Made by a program: the position numbers and the translations under genes | NCBI GenBank assembly: GCA_942486035.1 | Contig: CALNXK010000039.1 | Location: forward strand, 2,113,501 to 2,177,500 | Reading direction: 5' to 3' | Length of the DNA: 64,000 nt | Source of the DNA: Porites lobata | Taxonomy: Eukaryota; Cnidaria; Anthozoa; Scleractinia; Poritidae | In this document: piece by piece, positions 1 to 11,600 of the stretch | How positions within the stretch are numbered: the first letter of the stretch is position 1 | Layout of the letters: every line of letters starts with the position of its first letter | The notes under the pieces: generated by a model | What the model was told of the DNA's origin: nothing | Database searches by the model: none | The model's input: the letters and a program-made list of their open reading frames with translations, nothing else

Positions 1-52
1 AGAAAAACAAAAACATGTTTCGCCCGCATCGAACTCACGACTTCCTACGCGC
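1..52 (-). repeat. tRNA-like SINE fragment at window edge
   Basis: On the minus strand this stretch contains a sequence resembling a Pol III B box (GAGTTCGATGC) in a tRNA T-arm-like setting. It runs off the window edge, so neither the A box nor the rest of the element can be judged. A chance match or an old tRNA pseudogene is equally possible. Confidence 0.3.
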
Positions 53-229
53 CGGGCCATTTTTGTTTTGTTTTGTTTTTAATTTCTAAAGTGCTCAATA
101 TAAGCTTTATTATATACAAATATGGTAAATTATACTAGAGCTGTGTTCTTTTACATGAGGTTCTATTCGTTCAAAGCGTTAAAAGTGTTCTTTAGAGTAA
201 TTCGAGGTATATTATGGTTCGCAAACAGG

Positions 230-742
230 AGGGGCACCCAACAGAAAATTTTGAGAAAAAGACCTTAAAACAACAACAAAGCATGAATAAAGCTTTCTGA
301 AGCCATTTTAAGCATTTTGGGAGATTGCTGGAAAAAATTTATCTGTTCCTCACTCCGAACAAGACTATTGGAAGAGTTCCCAGCCAGCAAGGTGCACCTA
401 CAACCTGCAACCTGACTTACTGGGAAGTTTCACGGGCAGACGGATGTCCGGTTTGAGTGTGGTCATAGGGCAAAATTCAGCCCTCCAGTAGGGGGAAGGA
501 GGGTCGATAGGAAATTGGTTGTCGCTTAAGGGCAAAATTTCCCCCTTCATTGGGGGCAGAGGTTTCTATCACATACCCGCTTTTCTAGACTCTAGACATC
601 AAATCCCCTCAAACACCTTGGATTGTCTATTTCCCAGCAATAATTTCCTTCCAAGGACATATTATTTTTTCCAAATTTCCCAGCCAGCAAAAAATTGGCT
701 GAAGAACAAATATTTTGAGGAACAAATCCAATGGGTGCCCCT
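230..742. mobile_element. Possible hAT-like non-autonomous element
   Basis: An 11-bp inverted repeat, AGGGGCACCCA at the left and its complement at the right, bounds about 0.5 kb of non-coding sequence. The same terminal motif bounds the better-supported element at 57461-57854, which has an 8-bp target duplication. No clear target duplication is visible here, and the body has no ORF that looks real, so the boundaries are tentative. Confidence 0.4.
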
Positions 743-1673
743 GCGCAGACTTAGAAGGTTACAGTGTAAAGACAAGTACTCCTTTAGTGAATTTGGCAAA
801 GGCCTCGCCTATGCACCAGTCGGAAGGGAAAGTAGTACATGGTGTGCCGGAGTTTGGCAAGTTTGAATTGATATGTGATGTGCGCCTGAACAGCGGATTT
901 AAAAATAATCATAGGGTTAGTGATATCGTAGGCGATATTCGGAAGCGGATTTGTAAATTGCATAACGAGCTAACGTCATGGCCCAGTTTAGTACTGATAC
1001 AGTGCAGCTACTTAGCTGATCGTTCTTGGCTCTTATATAGCCAAAGAGCTGTGGATGGGGAGTGACTGGAGCTTGGTTTTGACTGATTTCATTGATCTAT
1101 GTAGCAATAGCGGTCCAGAAAAAACGTAGATTAGGGCAGTCAAGAAGAAGGTGTTCAATTATTTCAATTTTTCCACAATGTGGGCAATTTTCCATGTAAT
1201 GTCGCAGTGTTTATTGTGTAAGAGAGGGGTTTAGATCCAGACGTTAGTGTTAAAGGCCGGTTGAGGGCGAGGAGCGGTTGTCAGTGTTGTAGCTCTGAAA
1301 CAGTGGGCGGCGACAGATGTATAGGAGATCCAGATAAATAGGGCAGGTGTTGTAGCGGTCGAGGTTAAGCCCGCGATGTATAGTTGGGCGGTTGCTGGAG
1401 TGGAGAATTGGAGGTTAGGCGTGTTGTTGACAGGAGCGGTGTGGAGAAGAATAAGATATTTCCACGGCTGAGGTAGAGCTTACAAGATCTGTTGGAATTC
1501 ATAATTGTGTAGTGCGACCTAGTAGGTGAGGGTCTGTGTCTTCAGAGTTGTATAGCCGCGTAGATTACCGGGGGTGGTAAGATTCTAGGGATAGCCGAAT
1601 ATAGCTAGGGATCCGCAGCCCCCGAATATTAGCGACTTCCCACCACCATTTCGGCCTGGAACAGGTCCGCACA
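743..1673. other. Intergenic or intronic, nothing recognised
   Basis: No coding exon, RNA gene or clear repeat boundary was recognised. It may be intron or upstream sequence of the gene whose last exons are at 2783-3895. A short stretch near 1650 (cggcctggaacagg) resembles the ends of the TAGCCTG-TCCAGG repeats found at 39195 and 58699. Confidence 0.3.
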
Positions 1674-1900
1674 ATGAACTTTCTCTAAGAGGTATATTTT
1701 ATGTCACTTCTGAATGTCGCCGTGTTGCCATTCTGACATGAATGAGTGAATGACGTTGCCATCCTCGTGGGAGTCCCGGGCGTTGCAAATTCCGACAAAA
1801 TTATAAACTCGCTTTCACGAGGAAACAACACGGCGACAAAACAAAGAAATACTTTAATGGTGAATGTAATGATAAAATATACCTCTTAGAGAAAGTTCAT
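1674..1900. mobile_element. MITE-like inverted-repeat element
   Basis: Two 29-bp arms form an almost perfect inverted repeat (1674-1702 and 1872-1900), beginning ATGAACTTTCTCTAAGAGG on the left. The roughly 170-bp body is non-coding. The right arm overlaps the left arm of a second inverted-repeat pair (1891-1935 with 2730-2769), so the elements are nested or abutting. Confidence 0.6.
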
Positions 1901-2769
1901 TTAATATGACAAGGGGGTTGGGGATGAAGATATTGTGGGGGGGCTCTGAAAATTTTTAGACACCCGAAGGGGGAGCTCTGAAAAAATTGTTGCGCTAGGA
2001 GGGGGGGGGGGCTCCGAAAATTTGTATACTTCAAAACCAACACATGACATCATACAGATCGGATGGTTTTCAGCTCAACAATTTAATGACCTGTGCAACT
2101 CAGCTATATCACGTGGTTTACAGATATAACAAATGTAGGGCGCTTTCCATTTAGTCAAAATTTCCGGAATTTCCGGTTCGGCGGTAAATGGAACACGTTT
2201 CGTCGGTTCGTCGCACTGGAAAATTCCCAGAAAAAGTGGAAAATCTAAAAAGGTGGTCCCGTTTTCCCGGTTGGAAATTCCGAACGGAATGTCGTGTTCC
2301 ATTTACGTTTCTCGTAGATTTGTACCAGTTCCAGGTCCACGGTCGGGCACCGCCACGTACCGGGGTCTTAGACCAAATGGAACAACTTTTTACCAATCGG
2401 AAATTCCACTTTTGCTACCACCGAAATTTCCGGGTTTTTTTCTTAAATGGAAAGCGCCCGTAATCTCAGTAATTATTACACTCTTGTTCATCCTTAAAAT
2501 GCTTTAGAAAATTGTATCACAACTGTATCTCAAGTTTGTCATAGTATAAACCACTGAAGACAATAACGGTAAATATATTTAATACAGTCTAGCGATCTTT
2601 TTTCAGGGGAGCAAAGGAATTGAGGGGGGTGGGGGGGGCTCTGAAATTTTTTCGACTACCAAGGAGGGGGCTCCTAAAAAATTGAACCGCTAGCGAAGGG
2701 GGGCTGCTAAAATTTCAAGCTTCGAGTTTCAATATCTTCATCCCCCCTTGTCATATTAAATGAACTTTC
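1891..2769. mobile_element. Foldback element carrying a nested MITE
   Basis: Arms at 1891-1935 and 2730-2769 are inverted copies of each other and include TTTAATATGACAAGGGG followed by a GATGAAGATATT motif. Inside are G-rich runs in the same orientation near both ends (GGGGGGCTCTGAAA-like) and a second MITE at 2138-2459. The right arm ends about 13 bp before the splice acceptor of the exon at 2783, so the acceptor's polypyrimidine region abuts transposon sequence. Confidence 0.55.
2138..2459. mobile_element. MITE with GGGCGCTTTCC ends
   Basis: A 16-bp terminal inverted repeat, GGGCGCTTTCCATTTA on the left and its complement on the right, bounds 322 bp. Related TTTCC/GGAAA motifs recur inside. 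It is nested in the foldback element at 1891-2769. No unambiguous target duplication was found. Confidence 0.6.
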
Positions 2770-2782
2770 CCTTACTCCACAG

Positions 2783-3895
2783 GTTCCATTCAAGAGATTC
2801 TCGTTTTCAACCCACGACAATAGGCACACATTTCAAGACCAAGGAGAGTATTTTGGAAATGTAAGTACAGCCGAGTACTAGGTGAAATACGCAGCGGTAC
2901 GTTTCGCTAAACTAGCGTCAACCAGTTCTATAGCTTGCTCAGGATGGCTAAATATGTGGTATGAGTTTGATGTTTGCTTCTCTCTCTTGCTCCGAGAGGT
3001 TTTTCTCCAGGTACTCCGGCTTTCTCCTCTCCTCAAAAACCAACACTCGATCTGTAAACGAGTTCTTAACATGGCTGCGTCACAGTTGTACAGTTCATTT
3101 TGTTAATATTACTACGCTTCCTTATGAGCTATGAAACTTAACGTAAACGAAGATCAGAAACTACTTGCAAACGACACCATCACAGCTGCTTGCCCAACAG
3201 ACATACTTCCCAATTATACCAACGTTACTAACAACAAAAATGAACTTTCAAAAACGGTTAGACTTGAACTGACAAGTTTTTAAAAACCTACAGTTTCAAT
3301 CCGTTTTAATTATCTTCAAGTTTGTTCATCTGGGCCTACTTTTGTCTTTGCTGTGTTATTTAAAACTTCTTTTATTCATTTTCTTTTGAGCGATTATTTT
3401 TCAACTACTGTTATAGAATTTTGTTAAAATTTGTGTCACAGCTTGGTGCTTACGGTGCAACTGAAATTTTTTCAAAAATTTTCTCGTCAAATTAATTGAA
3501 AATCTCAGTAAATCTTATTTGGTTGTTTGTTTAGTATGCCTGATGTCTGTACTTTATGAAATTTTTTTCAGGGTCTTGGCCGACGAACGTTTCCTGACCG
3601 TTGTCAGCACTACTCTAACAACCTGATCACATGGAATTTACCTAACGACGCCCGATCGTGCTACATGGCCTCATATCAGGGTCCCCTAGGGGCAGATAAC
3701 AGCCAGTATAGACGATTCCCTAGGGTTCACCCAGACGCTAAGCCTGGATCAGCTCCGTTAGAAACAACAACGACCAAATGGTTTCAGCGACCGGATGTTC
3801 CTTACAAGACACCTCTACACGTCCTTGCCATCACGCAAGAGCCCTTCTTGTCTCCAAACAAATGGGCGTATTCGTACAGGCCAATATGGTACTAG
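2783..3895 (+). CDS. Unrecognised protein, last two exons (5' partial)
   Basis: Two exons, 2783-2860 and 3572-3895, join in phase 0 across a GT-AG intron and give 133 residues ending in a TAG stop. The first exon follows a ctccacag acceptor and ends at gtaagt; the second follows ttttttcag. The protein is rich in Pro, Tyr, Trp, Asn and Arg, with no signal peptide, membrane segment or coiled coil in the visible part. It contains NLITWNLPND, PLHVLAITQEPF and a C-terminal NKWAYSYRPIWY. Short Trp/Tyr/Pro-rich proteins of this style are common among ciliary microtubule inner proteins, but I cannot match it to a named family and assign no function. Upstream exons were not found and may lie before the window or inside the repeat-rich 5' region. 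A candidate ATTAAA poly(A) signal is at 3936. The gene is convergent with the BTB gene. Confidence 0.65.
3220..3450. repeat. Duplicated segment, copy A (empty site)
   Basis: This intronic segment is a diverged direct duplicate of about 4745-5165. Shared blocks include ACGTTAC-AACAA-AAAAATG, CAATTTCAATCCGTTT (here CAGTTTCAATCCGTTT) and TAGAATTTTG. Copy A lacks the 200-bp insertion present in copy B at 4799-4998, so it acts as the unoccupied site. Confidence 0.6.
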
Positions 3896-4744
3896 ACGAA
3901 CTGACATTTATTGCTTCCTTTGAATATTTATAAGGATTAAAGTTGCGATTTTCAGTGGCTCTGTTTTTGTGAAGGGAAAAATATTTCAATTTAGCTACAA
4001 ATTCTTGGCTTGGATGAGAGGAGTCTCGTGATTTATCTAGATCTTCGATCTTGTTTTAGTCTTTTTTCCAAGTGTGTGTGTAATTTTTACAAAGAAAATG
4101 TTTTATATATTTAATAGGATATGCCACTATCGCCCAATCAAACAAGAAACCAGGTCAGAATTTGAACAAGAAACGTTTGAAGTTATTTATAAGTTTTTAA
4201 AGCTGTTTCATTTTTTGTGAATACCACCGTTAAAAATAATAAAAAGAAACGAAATAAAAAAGTCAAAATAATTTTTAGGAAGTTTACTTTTGAGTCCTTC
4301 ATGAATGAGCGGTGCACTGAGCCCCAGTTTAAGGCCTCTATCCAAAGACATTGATCAAACCACTGCCCCCCTGCCCCACCCACACACCCAGGGTCTATGC
4401 CAGAATCGTTTGTTCCTACACTTTCACGACTTCATCTACCTCTCTCTCCTTTTACTTTTTCAATTTTCTTGTTTTATTATATTTCTATTTACATTTTTAC
4501 AATACCTATTCTGCCTCAAAATTACAATCACAACTTCCTCCTCCCACAGCGTTTCGTAGCCAGAGACTTCATTTTTCTGTTTGTAGTTCTCTCCTATGCA
4601 AACCATATAAAGCATTCCAAAATAAGGGACTGCGTCATGGCTGGAAACGGTTCATCTTGTTTTTCATGTTAGTTCGATGTAGAACTTAAGAAATTGCTTG
4701 ACTTGTGAATGACATAATCAAACAATGTCCCCAGGAATCATATT

Positions 4745-5165
4745 AAACGTTACAAACAATAAAAATGGCTTTTGAAAAACTGTCAGTCGAACAAGTTCCA
4801 ATCTCTACCCCAGAGCTTTTCTGCGCATGACGGCCAGTCAGAAGCGTAAGCACTGGGGTAGGGAATGAGTTTTGGTTGGATAGAAGAGCGTGAGGCCCAA
4901 ATAGCCAGATCTTGGCTACGCCGGCGCAGTGTTTCCCAGAGCTTGCGCGCAGAGTCAACTGTACATTGGTCACAGGCGTAAGTACTGGGGTCGAGAATGA
5001 ACAAGTTCTCAAAACCCACAATTTCAATCCGTTTCAATCTTCATCAAGTTTTTCCATCTGTGCGTCGTTTTATATCAGCTGTGTTAATTTTTGAGGAGAT
5101 ATTTTTATGTTTGAATAAAATTGGTGGCAGGTCTCACTGTTAGAATTTTGATAAATTTCGTGACA
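4745..5165. repeat. Duplicated segment, copy B (filled site)
   Basis: Direct diverged duplicate of 3220-3450, interrupted by an insertion at 4799-4998. Removing the insertion and one copy of GAACAAGTTC restores collinearity with copy A, whose corresponding sequence reads GAACTGACAAGTTT. Confidence 0.6.
4799..4998. mobile_element. 200-bp MITE with 10-bp target duplication
   Basis: The element is flanked by perfect 10-bp direct repeats GAACAAGTTC at 4789-4798 and 4999-5008. Its ends form a short imperfect inverted repeat (AATCTCTACCCCAG against ATTCTCGACCCCAG), and the body holds related GCGTAAG-ACTGGGG motifs. A 9-11 bp duplication is typical of Mutator-like (MULE) insertion; the family assignment is inference. 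The paralogous empty site is at 3220-3450. Confidence 0.7.
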
Positions 5166-5652
5166 CCACCTCTTTCAAACAAGTTGGTTTTCTTTTCTTT
5201 TAAAAGAGCATTTTCCCAGGAATAATTTCCTCTTTTAAATAATAACTTAAGCTAGCTATAACATATACACATGCCTTTTTATACAGAGAAAATGTAAGCC
5301 ACCGGAAATTAGACCATAGGACTTTTAACATGCCCCGGTAGTTTAAGTACAGTCTTCTTCGGAACGGCCGTCACTTATTGTTTTATGTTATTATCATTTT
5401 CCCATATAAGTTAAATATATACATAAAATAAAGAAAAACGATGAGGCAAGGAAGACCAAGGAAGCTAATAAGGCTTATCAATAGGACCACCTTTAAAAAT
5501 ACATTACCTAATTAATAAATAAAATACTGGCAAGGTCATCGACTTAGGCGTCACTGTCCGCTTGGTTAAAAATAGTTTTAACTCCACTTTCTGTATAGAA
5601 GTATTAATACTTAAACGTTAAACACAGCACGATTGAGCTTGTTTTAATTTTA

Positions 5653-8600
5653 CTACTCCAGAAGGCTGACTTGTGACGTAATAATCAAAGGAGTTCGTTT
5701 CAACTGATCTTTGAATTCTGACCAGCTAAGTGGAAAAAATTCCTCATACCCCCAACCAGATCCCTCGCGGTCAAACACGTCCGCTTCGTTGATGACTCGC
5801 GTGGCCTTTGGGAAGTTTGAAGTCAGAGAGTAAGCCAACTTGACAAATCCTTTGCTGTTATGGCGGAAGTCACGGGTGCTTATCGTTAAGTAAAGGCCTT
5901 GGCAACCGGAAGTCCTCAGCTTAAGCTCCAAGAACCTAAAAAGGCAAATTTCATATTAACATTTAAACCTTAGTTAACTATGATGAAACAAATTCACTAA
6001 AAATTCGCACGCTTTGGTATAGGACACGATAATCTGTAAACGGTTTCTGGACAGCTCAAAACATTTAACATATAAGGCGTCAAGTAAGTTCTTTGCTATG
6101 TCCTTTCCAACGGGGAGATAGTCGAAGCGATTTCTTATTAGTTTTGATACATTTTCCTGCGAAACATGATAGATCCCTGTTGTAATTTTACAATAACACG
6201 CAATATCCACATAAAAGATCACCACACAAAAGCGAGTTTGATAAAAGATAAAGCATTTTACCTTTGGTGATCATTTTTTGTATTCTCATAACCTTTTTAT
6301 TGATGATGTAATGATATTGTTGGGAGAAAATTGATGTTATTGATTCTTAGGACTGGAAGGATCGATCGATCGATCTTGAACAAGCGCGATCACCCCACGT
6401 AAGCGACCCCCTCCCATAAAGACCAAAAGTTTCCCAATATAATCTCTACAGTTGGAACCTCTCATAAACGACCCCCTCTCGTAATCCTCCGCGACCACTT
6501 TTTGAGGTTATGGTGTTAAGACTTTTTTACCCTGCGAGCAGAGGTTTCTCTCCTGCATGGCTTTTTAGCGTTTACGAAGTCGTTCACGTCCCTCGTCAGT
6601 CGCTAAAAGCCATGCAAGAGATAAACCTCTGCTCGGAGGGTATAGAACTTTCCACTGTTTTCAATCTCTCAGGCAACCGCTTGAAGAATGGTCTGATCTG
6701 TTAGTCCGTTTTATGCACAACGCTACTCAGAATATGCAAAAAACTTTTAGTGACAACACGAAACCACACACATCGTAAAATTGCATGCAATACACTCCCT
6801 TCCAAAAATAGATGTGTGCGGACCATTTCTTGGAAGAGACCTTGTTGTTCGATTCTCGTAAGCGACCTCTTAAATCTTCGCATTATTTTAGGAGATGGCA
6901 GGTTCGACTGCAATTATCATTTATTATTCGTTTCTTACATTTCGTATCCGCTGACCCAGAAATGGGGAGATTTGATGATCTTCTTTTTCTTTTCCACTTC
7001 AATGTCTTCTCCGATGTCCACTGTCCAGTTAAACACAACGGGCTCGTCATAAGCTTTCCTCGCAATCGGTTCCCCCTCTTCACATTGTCTTTCCTGTTAA
7101 TTTTCAGTGACAAGGAAGTAGCCAGTTAATACGGAAAAACAAGCAAATATTCATGAATGCTGACATCTCCTAAATGTTGGTGACTAACAATACAAAGCGA
7201 TTCTTTAAGACACTTGTTGTTGGGTCAATCTGGCCCATCCGGAATGAGAGCAAGTGAAGAATTTATCACATTCGACGGTATTTTTTGGGTGGTAATAACT
7301 GAGAGAAATCTGCAACCGAACGGGAATAAGAACAAGCAGAAAATCTCCAAAGGTAAGCATCCCTGTCAGAGAAGCTACTTACTCTGCTTACATATTTTGT
7401 CCTTAAGCGCCAGCAACTACAAACATGTTATCAAAGATTATTGACGGCTTTCGGGAGTGTGTTACCAAAGTTGATTAGAGGAGAAGCAACCTTGTAAATT
7501 TTAAAAGTTTTGAAAATGATACAATAAAACTGTCAGTTAAAAAAGCAAAATTGAACAGTTTGTGAGTTAGGAACTGTGCTACTGATTCAACAGGTTTTGA
7601 TTAAGATTTGCCTTCGGGCCCGAGAAGTTTTCGGGCTTTTCGAGAAACAGGCCCCAGATCCTTTAGTGACATCTTGCTCGAGGACCTTTTTTTTTTCGCC
7701 AGACTGCAAAACAGTCTGTTTTTTTAAATCTCAAAATCGGGTTTGCAAGGCGCAAAGCACCGGCGACGCAAAATTGCGCATTCCTCACCTACGCACAAAT
7801 ACGGGCTCTTTTTCAGTCTATTTTTTTCTCGAAAGTCGGCACGGAAACCCATATGATGAATAACCTTTCCGAATAATGGTATATGAATTCTTCAGTTACC
7901 TTAGAAAATGCATGGTAGAACACAGCTTCCTCGAACAACAGAGGAAACCTTGCAACTGTAGATGCGATAGGATGATCACTGGTCACTACATCGTGCAAGT
8001 AGTTGATTGTCATGGATTTAAACCGAACCAGTTCCAGCAGCGGCTCAAGTTGTTCATCAAAGACTTCATTCACTTCTGCCCACTTCATCAATGCAAGAAA
8101 CACGGTGTTTTCCGACGACACGCAGAGATCGTTACTGGATAGGACTGCATGAGATAAAACAAGACATCGTTAGGAAAAAACTGCATCTAAAAAATACCAA
8201 GGGGTTTCAGCAACCTGCGATCAGGCGTTCCTTTTTTTCTGGGAAGAGCGACGGGAAAAGAGAAAGCAGGGAAGAAGGTTAGGTTTCAACCAATGGATTG
8301 GACAATGTTACCCTACGAGCAAAGGTCCTCCGATCTTCCTAGATAAGTCGACTTATCTAGCAAGATTGAAGGGCCTATGCTCGCAGAATAGGACTATGTA
8401 CAAGTGGTTTATTTCAATTTTTAGCAAGTAGCGAAACGGAGGCGCGGAACTTGATTGCTCGGTCAATGAGCTCCTGTCGCGGATAATTCCTTAAAAGAAC
8501 AAACCTTTTTGCAGGCCATTTGCGCTCAAGGAAAGAAAGTCTTCGTTTGACCACTGAGAATCTAACGGACTGAATTCTTCAACAAGAAATTCTTCACAGC

Positions 8601-11600
8601 GGCGTATAAACTCTGCCATCTCGGGAAGTCTGAAAAGGAGACACATTAAACATAATTTTCAAATACAGTGTGCACTGGTATACTGTTAAGTTCTTGAAGA
8701 GGCAATATAATTTAACAATTCCTAGGAAGGCCCAGAAATGACAGACTTCGAGTATATTTTAGACGACATAGTGCCGGTATCACGCATCCTTAGTTGGAGG
8801 CCACGAGATGCCAGAAACGAGGCTGACAGCGCGAAAGCAGCCCCTCCCTTGTGTCTAGGTGCATAAACTCGAAAGTAAGGGTATCAATTACAATGATTTC
8901 TGCAATAATTGTGTCAATAACAAAATGCTTGAATCTGATTGGTTCTTAACAGCCCATATCAGAGAAATCTTTTGGTTTTATTTTTCTTCTATTTTCCTAT
9001 GAAAGTAGCCGAGGGGCCACGTTTTTTGTAACCAAGGGAAAATAATAATAAAAACGTCCCTTACTGAAATAGAAAATAAGGAACCTCACTTGTGTAGTGG
9101 TGTATCAATAATGTTACAAAATAATACTTAACCTTTCCATAGAATCTAAAAAAAATGGCATCCTTCCTTCCTGCCATCAGGAATTTTAACCATCTCCCCT
9201 TTTCCTGTCAAAAACCTTTAAGACCCCCACAAAAAATCCTCTGCACCCCTTCCCCCCTGTGGTATACAGAATGAATGCAATGAATGCAGCCTTAAAAGGG
9301 TGCCTACTTGTGGTTGTCTTTTTGGCTAACTTTTTCAACTGGTGTCATCATGTCTCAGACAAAGTACGAAAAAGAAGGAGGAGTGGCTCTAGTAACTTGT
9401 TGTCAAACGTGAAGATCCTTCATTAATTTAACAGTGTACATGTAGGGTGTAAAAATGGTGATAGTCAACAATAACAGCAAACTATGTGGCCTGCACTCAG
9501 ATGCCTCCCTTACTTCATGTGAAAAGCAGGAGGTGAAAAGCAGAGGACACAAGTGATGCTTGCATGCCAGTGATGTACATTAGTCATTTTAAATATTAAT
9601 TCACAATCTACCTTTCATGTTCTTGCATGTTCAGTGATTTGTCACAAATCTCAACTGTAAGTTCAGCAGACCCAAGCAATCTGAAATTCAAAGTGTTTAA
9701 ATTTCAATTATTAAACCATTCACATTGCTACTTGCAGATAAATACATGTTATCACTCAATTAGAGGAACTCTCGCTGGGACAAGGTCAAAGTACATTTAA
9801 AGGTGAGGTCTGTTTATGAGCTCCAAATTGCATGTAACAATTTATGATTCATATCTTTATGGTAAAGAAAGATACTGTACTAAGCAGGTCTGACAAGAAA
9901 ATACTGTTTGATGAATAGCTAGCCTGGAGATGGGGAGAGAAATAGGAGGGAAAAGCAAAAAAAAGGCAAAAAAGAAATGAATGATGATGGAAGAACATCA
10001 AAGGACACTAGACATGAGAAGAAGGGAGGGGAAGAAAGGAATGTTAAAAAGGTAAAGAGGTATGGAACGTGAATGGTGTTTAAACAAGCATCCCTAAAAC
10101 AGAGAAGAGAAAACAAAGAACAGAGAAGGGGATGAAATAAGGAAAATGAAATACGAAGATGGAGGTTAAGAGAATTAGAGTACAGAAGGGATAAGAAAAG
10201 AAATGTGGGGAGCATGCAGCAAAAGACAGATAGGGGACGAAAGGAGAGGAGAGAGGAGAGCTTGATAATAATGGAGTACTTAGCCTGCAAGCAGGCACAC
10301 TTCTGTAAGTTTGGGGTAATTTTTGTGGGGAAGCTGCTACTGTGAGCCAGCTAAATTTTTCCCTAAGTCACACAAGTGAGCCAGCTCACAGGCTAATAAT
10401 GAGGGGAGACAATTAAAAACAGGGGAGGAGGGGTCAAGAGAGGAGGGATGGAAGTGAGGAAGGGAAGAGAGAGGGAAAAGAGGGAACGTATGCGAAGAGA
10501 TAACTGGGAGAAAGAATGTGCAAGAAAATTACTGGAAAGGAGAAGAGGGGAGGGAAAAAGGGAAAGGGAATTGTGACAAAACGGGGCTAAGGAGAAGTGA
10601 GAGGGAAAAAGGAGTGTAGTAGGGGAGGCGGAAAGAGGACAAAAAGAAGATAGGAGGGGAGGGGAGAAAAGTAGAAGGGAAGGGTAGAGGAGAAAGAGGA
10701 GTATAGGGAGGAGATATGTTACAGGTAAAATTTAAATTCCGGTTAAAATTTTTAACCTAGGTTGATTTTCAATTTTTTTTGTCTCCTAGCCCTATTCCTC
10801 AAATACTGTAAAATTCCGAAAATAAGCCCCTCCATGTATAAGCCCATCCAAATATAAGCCCCCCAAACCGGGAACGCAAAAAACCCTCCGTTAAATTGCC
10901 CCTCCAAAACTAATATAAGCCCCCCCAGGGCTTGTACTTGGAAAATTGCCCTCAAATACAAAGTAAAACAAAGCAAAAACGGTAAATTTACTTCAACTAT
11001 AAGGCTAGCCCAATCGATTTTGAAATGCACATTTCCCTCCGTAGATAAGCCCTCCGAATATAAGCCCCTCAAAAGGACCTGTGAAAAATATAAGCCCCAG
11101 GGCTTATTTTCGGAATTTTACGGTAATTAGGGCTAGGGGAGAAAGGAAATTGGGGTTGGGGACACTAGCCCTGGGGAAAGGTAGAAGGGGCATCTGGTTA
11201 AGCACATGTAGGAGTCAGAGGAAAGAAGTGGTGCATAAAAGAATCTGTAGTTGTGTTAAACAATGATCTCCATGGGTACAACTTACTTTTGGCATGTCTT
11301 AAGAGTACTTTCTGCATCATAAACATGTGCAAGCCTCATAAGGATGAGAAGATTCTCCACACTTTCTGTCATCACAACCTCAGGTTTATATAATGACTCA
11401 ATTAACAACAGGAACATCGCTGACAATGACTCACTTATGTTCATTTCAACCTGGTGACAGAAATGACAAAATGGGTGAATTAAACCCATTGCCAAAATAC
11501 TTTTAAGTTATTACTTTTATGATCACTGTGGTTAAAAATAAAGTTCAGGCAACATTAGAACTCAATTGGAACCTACTACTGTTCAGTTCCTGGGAAATAT

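Larger units (their letters stand above)
3896..5652. other. Intergenic region between convergent genes
   Basis: This separates the stop of the gene at 2783-3895 from the stop of the minus-strand BTB gene at 5653. It contains the second copy of a duplicated segment (4745-5165) with its 200-bp insertion, and AT-rich sequence. No further exon was recognised; a Phe/Ser-rich reading frame around 4305-4689 has no support. Confidence 0.5.

Noticed and set aside
5974..6225. Minus-strand 83-codon frame as an additional BTB-gene exon
   Set aside because: Including it is unnecessary: exon 6 (ending AT) and exon 7 (starting G) join in frame and make a continuous domain.
8134..8140. Alternative BTB exon 5 acceptor ccag nearer the coding block
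   Set aside because: Using it shifts the frame and destroys the BACK sequence; the upstream tgcag keeps the frame.
9919..10298. Long Ser/Leu/Phe-rich minus-strand ORFs
   Set aside because: They are the translation of a homopurine tract and reflect composition, not coding.
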